Part shown: positions 34,239 through 42,043 of the stretch, piece after piece
Numbering within the stretch: position 1 is the stretch's first letter
How the letters are laid out: every line of letters starts with the position of its first letter
Assembly (NCBI RefSeq): GCF_001029105.3
Contig: NZ_CP011807.3
Span: 3,100,001 to 3,164,000 of the forward strand
Origin: Pandoraea faecigallinarum
GTDB taxonomy: Bacteria; Pseudomonadota; Gammaproteobacteria; Burkholderiales; Burkholderiaceae
Reading direction: 5' to 3'
DNA: 64,000 nucleotides
Notes under the pieces: generated by a model
Told to the model about the DNA's origin: nothing
Databases searched by the model: none
Seen by the model: the letters and a program-made list of their open reading frames with translations, nothing else
Made by a program: the position numbers and the translations under genes

Positions 34239-35384
34239 TCAGAAACCGGCGGGCGACGTGGCCTGTGGCACGCTTTTGGCCGACGCTTCCTGCTCCGCGC
34301 CGTAAGCCGCCCCCTTTTCCCATAACGCCAGCACGTCGGCGGACGGGGCGAGCGCGAGAGAATGCCCGTGGGGCGGTACGCCCGCATGAAACGATTCGCG
34401 CTGGAGTTGTGCCATTTCGCCGCTGCGAAACATCTCGGCGAGCGCCGCGTCGACCAGGGCCTTGAAGGCCGGATCGTCTTTCGGCAGCACCAGCGCGTAG
34501 GTCTCGGGGACATCGGCGAGCGGTTTGCCGACGATCCGGTAGGCGTGCGGCGTCCGGCTCGTGGCGCGCAAGCCTTCGAGCAAGACGTCGTCGAGGGCGA
34601 GTGCCTGTGCCCGTCGCTCGCGCAGCATGCGAAACGCGTCGTCGTAGTCCCGGGCCATTAGCAACTGGAAGCCCGTGCCGGCATGCTGCGCTCGCACGAG
34701 CCGCTCGGCGGTCGTTCCCTGAACGACGGCGAGCCGCAGCCCGCGCATATCGTCGATCCCTTCGATGCCCGCGCCGCGACGGACCATCAGACGAACGTTG
34801 GCTGCGTAATACGGCAGGCTGAACGCCACCTGCTGCTCGCGCTCGGCAGTGACCGTCGATGGGGCGCAGTCGATATCGATCGCATCTCCCCTGACGAGCG
34901 GCCCCCGCATCTGTTCGATCACTCGCACCGGCGTGCTGCGCAGTTCGGACATCCCCATGGCCTTTTGCAATGCCGGGACGATGCGCTGACACAACGCCCA
35001 CGCCAATCCCATCGGCTGGTCGTGTGCATCGACATAGGAAAACGGGACGGCCGTCTGACGATAGCCGAGAAGAATGCGGCCGCGCTCGCGAATGCGTGCC
35101 GTTGTGGGGGTGTCCTCAAACGGCAGGGGCGAGTGCGCGGCGCCATCGCGCGGCATCGACACAGCCGCTGGCACGGGCGGAAACACCGGTCCCAGACGCG
35201 GCATGCCCGCCATCGGCGGCCCGCCAGCGATGGCCGTACACGATGCCACGGCGATCAGCGAGACACCGACAACGCGAAGCCACCGCGCGACAGGTCCCCG
35301 CAACGGGGCGTGCAGCGAGGTAGATGACGGCGTGAGCGATGACGTGGATGACGAAGCGGGCAGGGACACCGGCGGTAGGGACAT
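34239..35384 (-). CDS. paralogous substrate-binding protein, GltI-like, lipoprotein-like
   Basis: The 381-residue protein is a diverged relative of the next gene. It shares LLGYRQTAVPFSYVDAHDQPMG, DIDCAPSTVTAEREQQVAFSLPYY and ALALDDVLLEGL. It has a long Ser/Pro-rich N-terminus and a hydrophobic segment VVGVSLIAVASC whose VASC fits a lipobox, so it may be a lipoprotein if translation starts where annotated; the exact start is uncertain. The extension up to about residue 85 is Pro-rich. It precedes the shorter paralogue by 99 bases on the same strand. No transporter partner is seen. Confidence 0.87.
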   Translation of the reverse strand: MSLPPVSLPASSSTSSLTPSSTSLHAPLRGPVARWLRVVGVSLIAVASCTAIAGGPPMAGMPRLGPVFPPVPAAVSMPRDGAAHSPLPFEDTPTTARIRERGRILLGYRQTAVPFSYVDAHDQPMGLAWALCQRIVPALQKAMGMSELRSTPVRVIEQMRGPLVRGDAIDIDCAPSTVTAEREQQVAFSLPYYAANVRLMVRRGAGIEGIDDMRGLRLAVVQGTTAERLVRAQHAGTGFQLLMARDYDDAFRMLRERRAQALALDDVLLEGLRATSRTPHAYRIVGKPLADVPETYALVLPKDDPAFKALVDAALAEMFRSGEMAQLQRESFHAGVPPHGHSLALAPSADVLALWEKGAAYGAEQEASAKSVPQATSPAGF

Positions 35385-35502
35385 GGTCGACGCGCAGCCA
35401 AGGAAGGAAATGCCCGTACCTTAGTCATGGCATTCACCGGCCCCGCGCCCTATTCCATGTTTTCGGACAATTCCCTTTGGACTAATTTGCCGGCGCGACG
35501 TC

Positions 35503-36090
35503 TCAGCGCGTATGTGCCAGCAACGTCTGCAACAGTTGTTCGTCGTCCTCGGGAGCCGGGGCCGTGTTGTCGAATCGCACCAGCCCGGGGAAGGCGGCCG
35601 CGGGAGGCAGAAAGCGCCGCAAGCGATACTCGTCCCAATGCTCCAGTTTGTAAGCGTCGTTCGGATTGCCGCGGCTCACGATGCGCGCCTTTGCCTGCGC
35701 CTCGTCCAGATCCACCCACACCACATGCACCCCCACGTCGTCGTCGATGCCGAGCCACGCCCGGTCGAACAGAAGACCTTCGCGCAACTCGCGTGACAGC
35801 GGGCCGACCACGAGGACATTCACCCCCAAACGCAGGTTTTCACGCGCCGTTTCGAGTAACCCGGCGTACTCGGGCTCGCGCAACGTCTCCAGATACAGCG
35901 GGCTGTCGCGGTCGTTCGGGTTGCCTGTGAGTGCGCCCATCACCGCCGCGCTGTAAGCGCCATACAGCGTGTCCTTGTCGAGCAGGCAGAACGCCTCGCC
36001 GCTGCGTGCGATCAACGGACGGATGAGACGCTTCGCGAGCGTCGTCTTCCCCGCTCCCGCGTGACCGCAGAAAAAGATCAGACGTGTCAT
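35503..36090 (-). CDS. P-loop kinase-like ATPase (AAA/zeta-toxin-like fold)
   Basis: The 195-residue protein starts MTRLIFFCGHAGAGKTTLAKRL, a Walker A motif of the nucleoside/shikimate kinase class. FCLLDKDTLYGAY follows, where an Asp-Lys-Asp could bind metal and substrate. VHVVWVDLDEAQAKARIVSRGNPND contains the R-x-x-x-R-x-x-x-x-D lid arginines seen in small-molecule kinases. It lacks zeta toxin specificity features and there is no antitoxin gene beside it, so I favour a metabolite kinase. It follows the cupin gene by 66 bases. AGAGGGG gives a good ribosome site. Confidence 0.8.
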   Translation of the reverse strand: MTRLIFFCGHAGAGKTTLAKRLIRPLIARSGEAFCLLDKDTLYGAYSAAVMGALTGNPNDRDSPLYLETLREPEYAGLLETARENLRLGVNVLVVGPLSRELREGLLFDRAWLGIDDDVGVHVVWVDLDEAQAKARIVSRGNPNDAYKLEHWDEYRLRRFLPPAAAFPGLVRFDNTAPAPEDDEQLLQTLLAHTR

Positions 36091-36156
36091 GTGACCCCTC
36101 TTGTGACGGATGACCTCGCTTGCAAGCGGCTTGCCCTCACTTGTGCCCCGCGTCAC

Positions 36157-36546
36157 TCAATGACGCTCGAACATCACAAAGTGCTTGCGCACCGGCTCCA
36201 CGACTTCGAACACCCCTTCGAAGCCGGCCGGAATGACGCACGCATCGCCCGGGCCGAACTCCGACGCATTGCCATTGAGATCGCTGATCCGGATGCGCCC
36301 TTCGATCACTGAGAAAAACTCCTGACGATGCGCACCAAAGGCAATGCGCCAGGCGCCCGGCTCGCACGTCCATTCGCCGCAGTCGAATTCGCCGAGGGCA
36401 TCGGTGTAGAACGAACGCGTCACACGCTGCGGATTGCCGCTTACCCGGCGGGCCTGCGCCGGGTGGTCGAAGACAGCTTCACCGGCCTGATCCGGTGCGA
36501 ACGTGATGAGCGACGGGCAAGAAGAAAGGTGAGAAGAATTCGTCAT
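36157..36546 (-). CDS. cupin domain protein
   Basis: The 129-residue protein is a single small cupin, related to the DUF861/EutQ-like group. The conserved region reads FDCGEWTCEPGAWRIAF, then H-R-Q-E-F-F-S-V-I-E-G-R-I and FGPGDACVIPAGFEGVFEVVEPVRKHFV. The Glu in the E-F-F-S element and the last H may bind a metal; the full H-x-H of metal cupins is not present. It sits 43 bases after the CnoX-like gene and before the P-loop kinase, all on the minus strand. Substrate unknown. Confidence 0.85.
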   Translation of the reverse strand: MTNSSHLSSCPSLITFAPDQAGEAVFDHPAQARRVSGNPQRVTRSFYTDALGEFDCGEWTCEPGAWRIAFGAHRQEFFSVIEGRIRISDLNGNASEFGPGDACVIPAGFEGVFEVVEPVRKHFVMFERH

Positions 36547-36589
36547 GGGTCTGTCGGGAAGTCCGGATGAAAGAGATCGCTCAATTGAC

Positions 36590-37444
36590 TCAGTTGAGCG
36601 CCGCGCTCAGTTTGCGTCGCCACGCCGCCACGGTCGCCGGGTCGCTCTCGGCCAATGCATCGAAGATCGCCAGCATCGACTTGCGGCCCGCGTCGTCGCC
36701 GAACGACCGGTCGCGCTGCACGATGTCGAGCAACGTCTGCAAGGCCGGTTCGAAAGCCCGATCGGCCAGATAGCGATTGGCGAGGTCCAGACGCGCCTGC
36801 AAGTTGCCCGGATCGGCATTCACACGATCGAGCAATTCGGCCGCGGGCGGCAGGTGGCTCGCCTGCTCCGCGGCTTCGATACGCGTGGTGAGTGCTGCTA
36901 TGCGGGCGTCGCCGCTCGCGGCCGTGCGCGGCGACAGCAGCGTGAGTTCCGTGCGGGCCGCCTCGGTCTCGCCCATCCCGAGCAGCACGTCGACCAGATC
37001 GAGGCGCACGTCGTCGTGTGCGGGATCGAGGGCGAGCGCCGCTTGCAGCGCGTCGCGAGCCACTGCCGGCTGCCCGTCGGCCAACGCGGTGCGCGCGACC
37101 TTGCGCGCCATCTCGGCCGGGTTCGGCACGATACGCTCGATGAATGCGCGCAACTGGCCTTCGGGCAGCGCGCCGACGAATTGGTCGACGGGCTCGCCGT
37201 CGACGAACGCCACCACCGTAGGCAAGCTGCGCACGCCATATTCGGCGCATAGCTGCGCGTTTTCGTCGGCATTGATCTTGACGAGCCGGATGCGTCCCTG
37301 AGCTTCGGCTTCCAGCTTTTCGAGCATCGGCCCGAGGGCATTGCACGGGCCGCACCACGGGGCCCAGAAGTCGGCCAGCACGGGCACCTGATGCGAGACG
37401 GCCAGCACGTCGGTGTCGAAGCTGGCGAGATTGGTATCGATCAT
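36590..37444 (-). CDS. cnoX: thioredoxin-TPR chaperone, CnoX/YbbN family
   Basis: CnoX protects clients from oxidative damage and hands them to GroEL. The 284-residue protein has a thioredoxin domain with WAPWCGPC, cysteines at 31 and 34, so it is a redox-active form, unlike the Escherichia coli protein, which lacks the first Cys. KINADENAQLCAEYGVRSLPTVVAF follows with the cis-Pro. The C-terminal half has TPR-like repeats (VARDALQAALALDPAHDDV, LQARLDLANRYLADRAFEPA). The start MIDTNLASFD follows AGGA by a few bases. Divergent from the antiporter gene. Confidence 0.93.
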   Translation of the reverse strand: MIDTNLASFDTDVLAVSHQVPVLADFWAPWCGPCNALGPMLEKLEAEAQGRIRLVKINADENAQLCAEYGVRSLPTVVAFVDGEPVDQFVGALPEGQLRAFIERIVPNPAEMARKVARTALADGQPAVARDALQAALALDPAHDDVRLDLVDVLLGMGETEAARTELTLLSPRTAASGDARIAALTTRIEAAEQASHLPPAAELLDRVNADPGNLQARLDLANRYLADRAFEPALQTLLDIVQRDRSFGDDAGRKSMLAIFDALAESDPATVAAWRRKLSAALN

Positions 37445-37653
37445 AGGTCCTATCGAGCGTGGTAAATTGCGTGAACGGCGGCCTCTGCCCCATGGCAAAG
37501 CATGGAAAGTCATCGCAAACGGCCGCCCGCTTGAAGCATGGTAATCGCAAAACCGGGCAAAACGGTACGGACGCGCAAGCGTGCCGAGGGTTCCCGCCCC
37601 GGCCACGCGTCGCGTCACATACCCGACCGGACCTACATCAGGCAGGGAGGCTC

Positions 37654-40317
37654 ATGCACGCAAGCCACGGCACGGCGATTTTCTTCACGCAACTGCTCTT
37701 GCTGGTCCTCGTCGGCCGACTGCTCGGCGAGTTGATGCAGCGCCTGCGTCAACCGGCTGTCATGGGACAGTTGCTGGCCGGCGTGCTGCTCGGCCCCTCC
37801 ATCTTCGGGGCGCTCCTGCCCGCCTGGCAACACGCCGTCTTTCCCGATAACGAAGCCCAGAAGAAGATGCTCGACGCCGTCTCGGAGCTGGGCGTGCTGC
37901 TGCTTCTCCTGTCGACCGGCCTCGAGACGGATCTCGGCCTCGTGCGTCGCATGAAGCGCATGGCGATCTTCGCCTCCGCAGGCGGCATGCTGATCCCGTT
38001 CGCGTGCGGCTTCGCGCTGGGCTGGCACTTGCCCGACGGCCTGTTGCCGCACCCGGAAGCGCGGCTCGTCACGTCGCTATTCCTCGGCACGGCGCTGTCG
38101 ATTTCGTCGGTCAAGGTCGTGGCCATGGTCATTCGCGAAGTCGACTATCTGCGTCGCAATATCGGCCAGATCATTCTCGCCGCGGCCATTCTCGACGACA
38201 CCACGGGCTGGATCATCATCGCTGCCATCGCCGGTCTGGGGGCGAGCGGCTCCATCGACCTCGGACATTTGTCGATCAGTCTGGGCGGCACGCTACTGTT
38301 CATCGTGCTGTGCTTTACCGTCGGCAAACGAGCGGTCGCCGTGGCGATTCGCTGGACGAACGACCGCTTCACCATCGAGATGCCCGTTCTCAGCGCCATT
38401 CTCGTCATTACGTTCGTGCTGGCGCTCGCCACGGACAAGCTCGGCGTGCATACCGCGCTGGGCGCCTTCATGGCGGGCGTGATGATCGGCCAGTCGCCGA
38501 TTCTCACCGAACAGATCGAAGCGCGGCTGCGCGGGCTGATCGTCGCGCTTTTCGCTCCGGTGTTCTTCGGGGTGGCCGGGTTGTCCGTCGATCTGAGCAT
38601 TTTGCTCGACTGGCGCATGCTGGGGCTGGTCGCCGGACTGATTCTGATTGCAAGCATCGGCAAGTTCGCGGGATGTTTCGCCGGCGCTCGCGTGGGCGGC
38701 ATGTCGTCCGCCGAAGCCCTCGCGCTGGCCACCGGCATGAACGCACGCGGCTCGACGGAGATCATCGTGGCGAGCATCGGTCTGTCGCTCGGGGTACTGA
38801 GCAAGGATCTTTACACGATGATCGTCATCATGGCGCTCATCACCACGCTTATCATGCCGCCGGTATTGCGGCGCGCGCTCGTTCGCATCCCGCTGTCGGA
38901 GGAGGAAAAGGCGCGGCTGGAGAAGGAAGCGGCCGAGGAGAAGGACTTCCTGCCGAACGTCGAGCGCATTCTGGCTGCCGTCGACGGCAGCGCGAACGGG
39001 CGCTTTGCCGCATGGATCGCCGGGCTGACGTCGGGGGTACGCGGCACGCTCGCCACCGTGCTCGCCCCGGCGCCGGCGCCAACGGATGGCGGCAAGGCCG
39101 CGCGTGAGGTCAAGGCGTCGGCGGGCGACGGCAACTTCGCCGATCCGCGCAACGCCACAACGCCGGCGCCCGCGTCTGCCTCGCAAACCGATGAGGAAGG
39201 CGCCGGCCGCGACGCCTACGACATCGCCCTCGCCGCTGCCACATTGGCCATCGGGCGCGCGCCGGGCACGCCTGGCGTCAAGGAGGACAAGCCTGTCGAC
39301 AACGACGACAAGGCGCGCGAGGCAGCTCGTCTTATCTTGCGCGAACGCACTGGCAAGGCGCCGCAAAAGACGCCCGAGTTGCCGCATGGCCCGGTGAAGG
39401 AAGACGCCGATGTGAGCGGTAAGCGGGACAACGCGTCGGAGAGTTGCGAATCGGGCGACGCCGGCAAGTCCGCTGAATTCGCTGAATCCACCGCCTCCGG
39501 CAAGTCAGCCAGGCCCGCCAGGTCCGCCAGGTCCGCCCAATCGGATCGATCGCATGAACGCGCGCCGAGGCACGAACCTGTCGGCGAAGCGCACGACGAC
39601 AAGCGCGTGAGCGAAGCCACGGAGGAAGGCGAATTCGTGGCGAACGATCCTTCGGACACCGCTCATGAGCAGGAAGCGGCGCACCCCGACAGCAGCCATG
39701 AAGCCACCCGTATCTCCGACGAAATCGCCAAGGGTTACGGGTTCGTGGTCGCCGGGTTCGACGCTCCCGGTGAAGAGTCGGACTCCGATGTCCCGCCGTT
39801 ACCCTTGCCAACCGGTGTGCTGCCGCTCACCAAGGCGTTCGACGGGGCCATCGCCATCGTACTGGCACATGGCGATCACGTGCGCAAGCCGGACGCGCCG
39901 CTCAATATCCTCGTGCCGGTCTCGGGGACCGACTATTCGCGGCATGCGGCTGAGTTGGCGATTACGCTCGCACGGGCCGCCGACGCGCCGGTGACGGCAT
40001 TGCATGTCTCCGCGCGCGTGGCGCCCGGCATGCTGCACCGCCGTTGGCGTGCTCGGGCGCTGCGCCCGGACGCCGCCGAAGCCGCCATGATGGAGAACCT
40101 GCACTCACTGGCCGAGCGCAACGGCGTGAAGTTGCGCACGCGGCTGCTCGCCGGCGGCAGGATCGACGAGGCTGTGCTCCACCAGATCCGTCACGGCAAA
40201 CACAATCTGCTGGTGCTGGGCGTGCAGCCGCGCTTTGGTGACCGGCTCAACTTCGGTGCGGTGTCGCATCGTCTGCTGGAAGAGCGACACTGCTCGGTCA
40301 TCGTGCTCAGTGCCTGA
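37654..40317 (+). CDS. CPA2-family cation:proton antiporter with split UspA-like C-terminal region
   Basis: The 887-residue protein has about 12 membrane helices (residues 8-415) of the monovalent cation:proton antiporter-2 family, including ILDDTTGWIII, the paired acidic element, and TGMNARGSTEIIVASIGLS. The cytoplasmic tail starts a Usp-like fold (NVERILAAVDGSANGRFAAW, about 432-455), breaks into about 230 low-complexity residues rich in Ala, Glu, Asp, Ser, and resumes with NILVPVSGTDYSRHAAELAI (about 751) to the end. GGGAGG precedes the ATG. The ion is probably K+ or Na+. The insertion includes 9-base tandem repeats near 39506. Confidence 0.9.
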   Translation: MHASHGTAIFFTQLLLLVLVGRLLGELMQRLRQPAVMGQLLAGVLLGPSIFGALLPAWQHAVFPDNEAQKKMLDAVSELGVLLLLLSTGLETDLGLVRRMKRMAIFASAGGMLIPFACGFALGWHLPDGLLPHPEARLVTSLFLGTALSISSVKVVAMVIREVDYLRRNIGQIILAAAILDDTTGWIIIAAIAGLGASGSIDLGHLSISLGGTLLFIVLCFTVGKRAVAVAIRWTNDRFTIEMPVLSAILVITFVLALATDKLGVHTALGAFMAGVMIGQSPILTEQIEARLRGLIVALFAPVFFGVAGLSVDLSILLDWRMLGLVAGLILIASIGKFAGCFAGARVGGMSSAEALALATGMNARGSTEIIVASIGLSLGVLSKDLYTMIVIMALITTLIMPPVLRRALVRIPLSEEEKARLEKEAAEEKDFLPNVERILAAVDGSANGRFAAWIAGLTSGVRGTLATVLAPAPAPTDGGKAAREVKASAGDGNFADPRNATTPAPASASQTDEEGAGRDAYDIALAAATLAIGRAPGTPGVKEDKPVDNDDKAREAARLILRERTGKAPQKTPELPHGPVKEDADVSGKRDNASESCESGDAGKSAEFAESTASGKSARPARSARSAQSDRSHERAPRHEPVGEAHDDKRVSEATEEGEFVANDPSDTAHEQEAAHPDSSHEATRISDEIAKGYGFVVAGFDAPGEESDSDVPPLPLPTGVLPLTKAFDGAIAIVLAHGDHVRKPDAPLNILVPVSGTDYSRHAAELAITLARAADAPVTALHVSARVAPGMLHRRWRARALRPDAAEAAMMENLHSLAERNGVKLRTRLLAGGRIDEAVLHQIRHGKHNLLVLGVQPRFGDRLNFGAVSHRLLEERHCSVIVLSA

Positions 40318-40353
40318 CGTGCGGCGTGCGGCGCCGGTATCCAGCGGCCGGCA

Positions 40354-41253
40354 TCAGGTCGCCGACTGCTTGCGTTCGGGCAGCGGAATCCACTCCGTCT
40401 CCCCGGGCACCTTGCCCATCGTCTGCGCCGTCCAGTCGGCCTTCGCCTGCTCGATGCGCTCCCGGCTCGACGACACGAAGTTCCAGAAAATGAAGCGCTC
40501 GCCATCGAGCGGCGCGCCGCCGAGCAGCATCAGCCGCGCCGGCTTCTCGCCTGCCACGATGCGCGCGTCGCCGCCCGGTGCCAGCACACCCATGCGGTGT
40601 TCGGGCAACGCCTCGTCATTGACCGTCACCTCGCCCTGCACGGTGTAGACCGCCCGCTGCTCATACTCGGGCGGCAACACGAATGCGGCGCAGGGTTCCA
40701 TTTCGACGGCCAGATAAAAGATGGGGGAAAACACCTTCACGGGCGCCTTCTCGCCAAAGGCCTCACCCAGAATAAGGCGCATGTGAACGCCCGGCAGGAA
40801 GATGTCCGGCAGCGACGCCGCATCGTGATGTGCGAACGACGGCTCCGTCTCTTCGTCGGCCCGCGGCAGCGCGACCCACGTCTGGATGCCGTGCACGTCA
40901 CCGCCGCGCTCGCGCACGTCCGGCGGCGTGCGCTCCGAATGCACGATGCCGCGCCCGGCCGTCATCCAGTTGACCGCACCCGGCGTGATGCGCTGGTCGC
41001 TGCCGAGACTGTCGCGGTGCCAGATCTCGCCGTCGAACAGATAGGTGACGGTCGCCAGCCCGATATGCGGGTGCGGACGCACGTCCATGCCTTGCCCGGG
41101 CGGGAGCGTCGCCGGGCCCATGTGATCGAAGAAGATGAACGGCCCGACCGTCTTGAACGCAAGACTGGGCAGACTGCGTTGCACGGTGAAGGCGCCGATA
41201 TCGCTCAGATGCGGCTTGAGCACGGCAAGGAATGGACTCGTGGATTCGGTCAT
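40354..41253 (-). CDS. pirin family protein
   Basis: The 299-residue double-cupin protein has the pirin N-terminal motif MDVRPHPHIGLATVTYLFDGEIWHRDSLG (split over residues about 55-85), with His and Glu metal ligands, and SERTPPDVRERGGDVHGIQTWVALP. Bacterial pirins may act as quercetinase-like dioxygenases or as regulatory binding proteins; function here is unknown. The C-terminal cupin has the less conserved ARLMLLGGAPLDGERFIFWNFVSSSRERIE, a hallmark of the family. AGGAGAG lies 9 bases before the ATG. Convergent with the antiporter gene and divergent from greB. Confidence 0.93.
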   Translation of the reverse strand: MTESTSPFLAVLKPHLSDIGAFTVQRSLPSLAFKTVGPFIFFDHMGPATLPPGQGMDVRPHPHIGLATVTYLFDGEIWHRDSLGSDQRITPGAVNWMTAGRGIVHSERTPPDVRERGGDVHGIQTWVALPRADEETEPSFAHHDAASLPDIFLPGVHMRLILGEAFGEKAPVKVFSPIFYLAVEMEPCAAFVLPPEYEQRAVYTVQGEVTVNDEALPEHRMGVLAPGGDARIVAGEKPARLMLLGGAPLDGERFIFWNFVSSSRERIEQAKADWTAQTMGKVPGETEWIPLPERKQSAT

Positions 41254-41405
41254 GGCGCGACTCTCCTGCGGGCTGCGTGTACGTTTCACGTTCGTGGGCT
41301 TGCCGCCCGATTGTAGAGGACATTGCGGGCGGGCTCCATGACACTTGCGCGTGATTGCCCTCGCGCAAATACGTGTCTTCGCGCATGCGGAGGCGGCATC
41401 GCTCC

Positions 41406-41411
41406 TATAAT
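41406..41411 (+). promoter_or_regulatory. -10 element of greB
   Basis: A perfect TATAAT lies 51 bases before the greB ATG. No convincing -35 hexamer stands 16-18 bases upstream (the region reads GCATGC), so the promoter call rests on the -10 alone. Confidence 0.45.
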
Positions 41412-41461
41412 GCAAGGATTGTGCAACGCTTCTGGCACGCGCGCGTCGCGTGCATCGACTT

Positions 41462-42022
41462 ATGAACAAGGCCTTCGTCAAGGAAGATAACGGCGACGAC
41501 GATGACGATCTCGACGCCGGCGCCCCGGAGATTCCGCCGGGCACCAAGAACTACATTACACCGGCGGGCTATCGTCGCCTGAAGGACGAACTGCTGGACC
41601 TCATCGACAATCAACGCCCCGAGGTGGTGAAAATCGTGTCGTGGGCGGCGTCCAACGGCGACCGGTCGGAGAACGGCGATTACATCTACGGCAAGCGGCG
41701 GCTGCGCGAGATCGACCGTCGCATCCGCTTTCTGACGCGGCGCCTGGATAATGCCGAGGTGGTCGACACGCGCCGTCAGGAAAACGTCGATCAGGTGTTT
41801 TTCGGCGCGCAGGTGACATATGCCGACGGCAAGGGCGACGAGCATACGATCATGATCGTCGGCATCGACGAGGTCGATCTCGACCGGGGGCATGTCAGCT
41901 GGATTTCGCCCATCGCGCGCGCCATCACCAAATCGAAGATCGGCGATACGGTGCCGTTGCGCACGCCCGCCGGCCTCGATCAGATCGAAATTCTGGACGT
42001 GCGCTATCCGCCGTCGGAGTAG
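41462..42022 (+). CDS. greB: transcription elongation factor GreB
   Basis: GreB restarts backtracked RNA polymerase by stimulating transcript cleavage through the secondary channel. The 186-residue protein has a family-typical acidic N-terminus (six Asp/Glu in a row around residue 10-15), then the coiled-coil with the catalytic acidic tip SNGDRSENGDYIYGKRRLREIDRR, and the C-terminal FKBP-like domain (FFGAQVTYADGKGDEHTIMIVG). A GTG four codons upstream is an alternative start. It is convergent with spoT, 21 bases apart. Confidence 0.95.
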   Translation: MNKAFVKEDNGDDDDDLDAGAPEIPPGTKNYITPAGYRRLKDELLDLIDNQRPEVVKIVSWAASNGDRSENGDYIYGKRRLREIDRRIRFLTRRLDNAEVVDTRRQENVDQVFFGAQVTYADGKGDEHTIMIVGIDEVDLDRGHVSWISPIARAITKSKIGDTVPLRTPAGLDQIEILDVRYPPSE

Positions 42023-42043
42023 CGGCGCGGCACCCGCCCGCGC

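Noticed and set aside
35503..36090. Zeta-type toxin of a toxin-antitoxin pair
   Set aside because: No adjacent antitoxin, and the protein lacks clear UDP-GlcNAc kinase features; a general P-loop kinase is safer.
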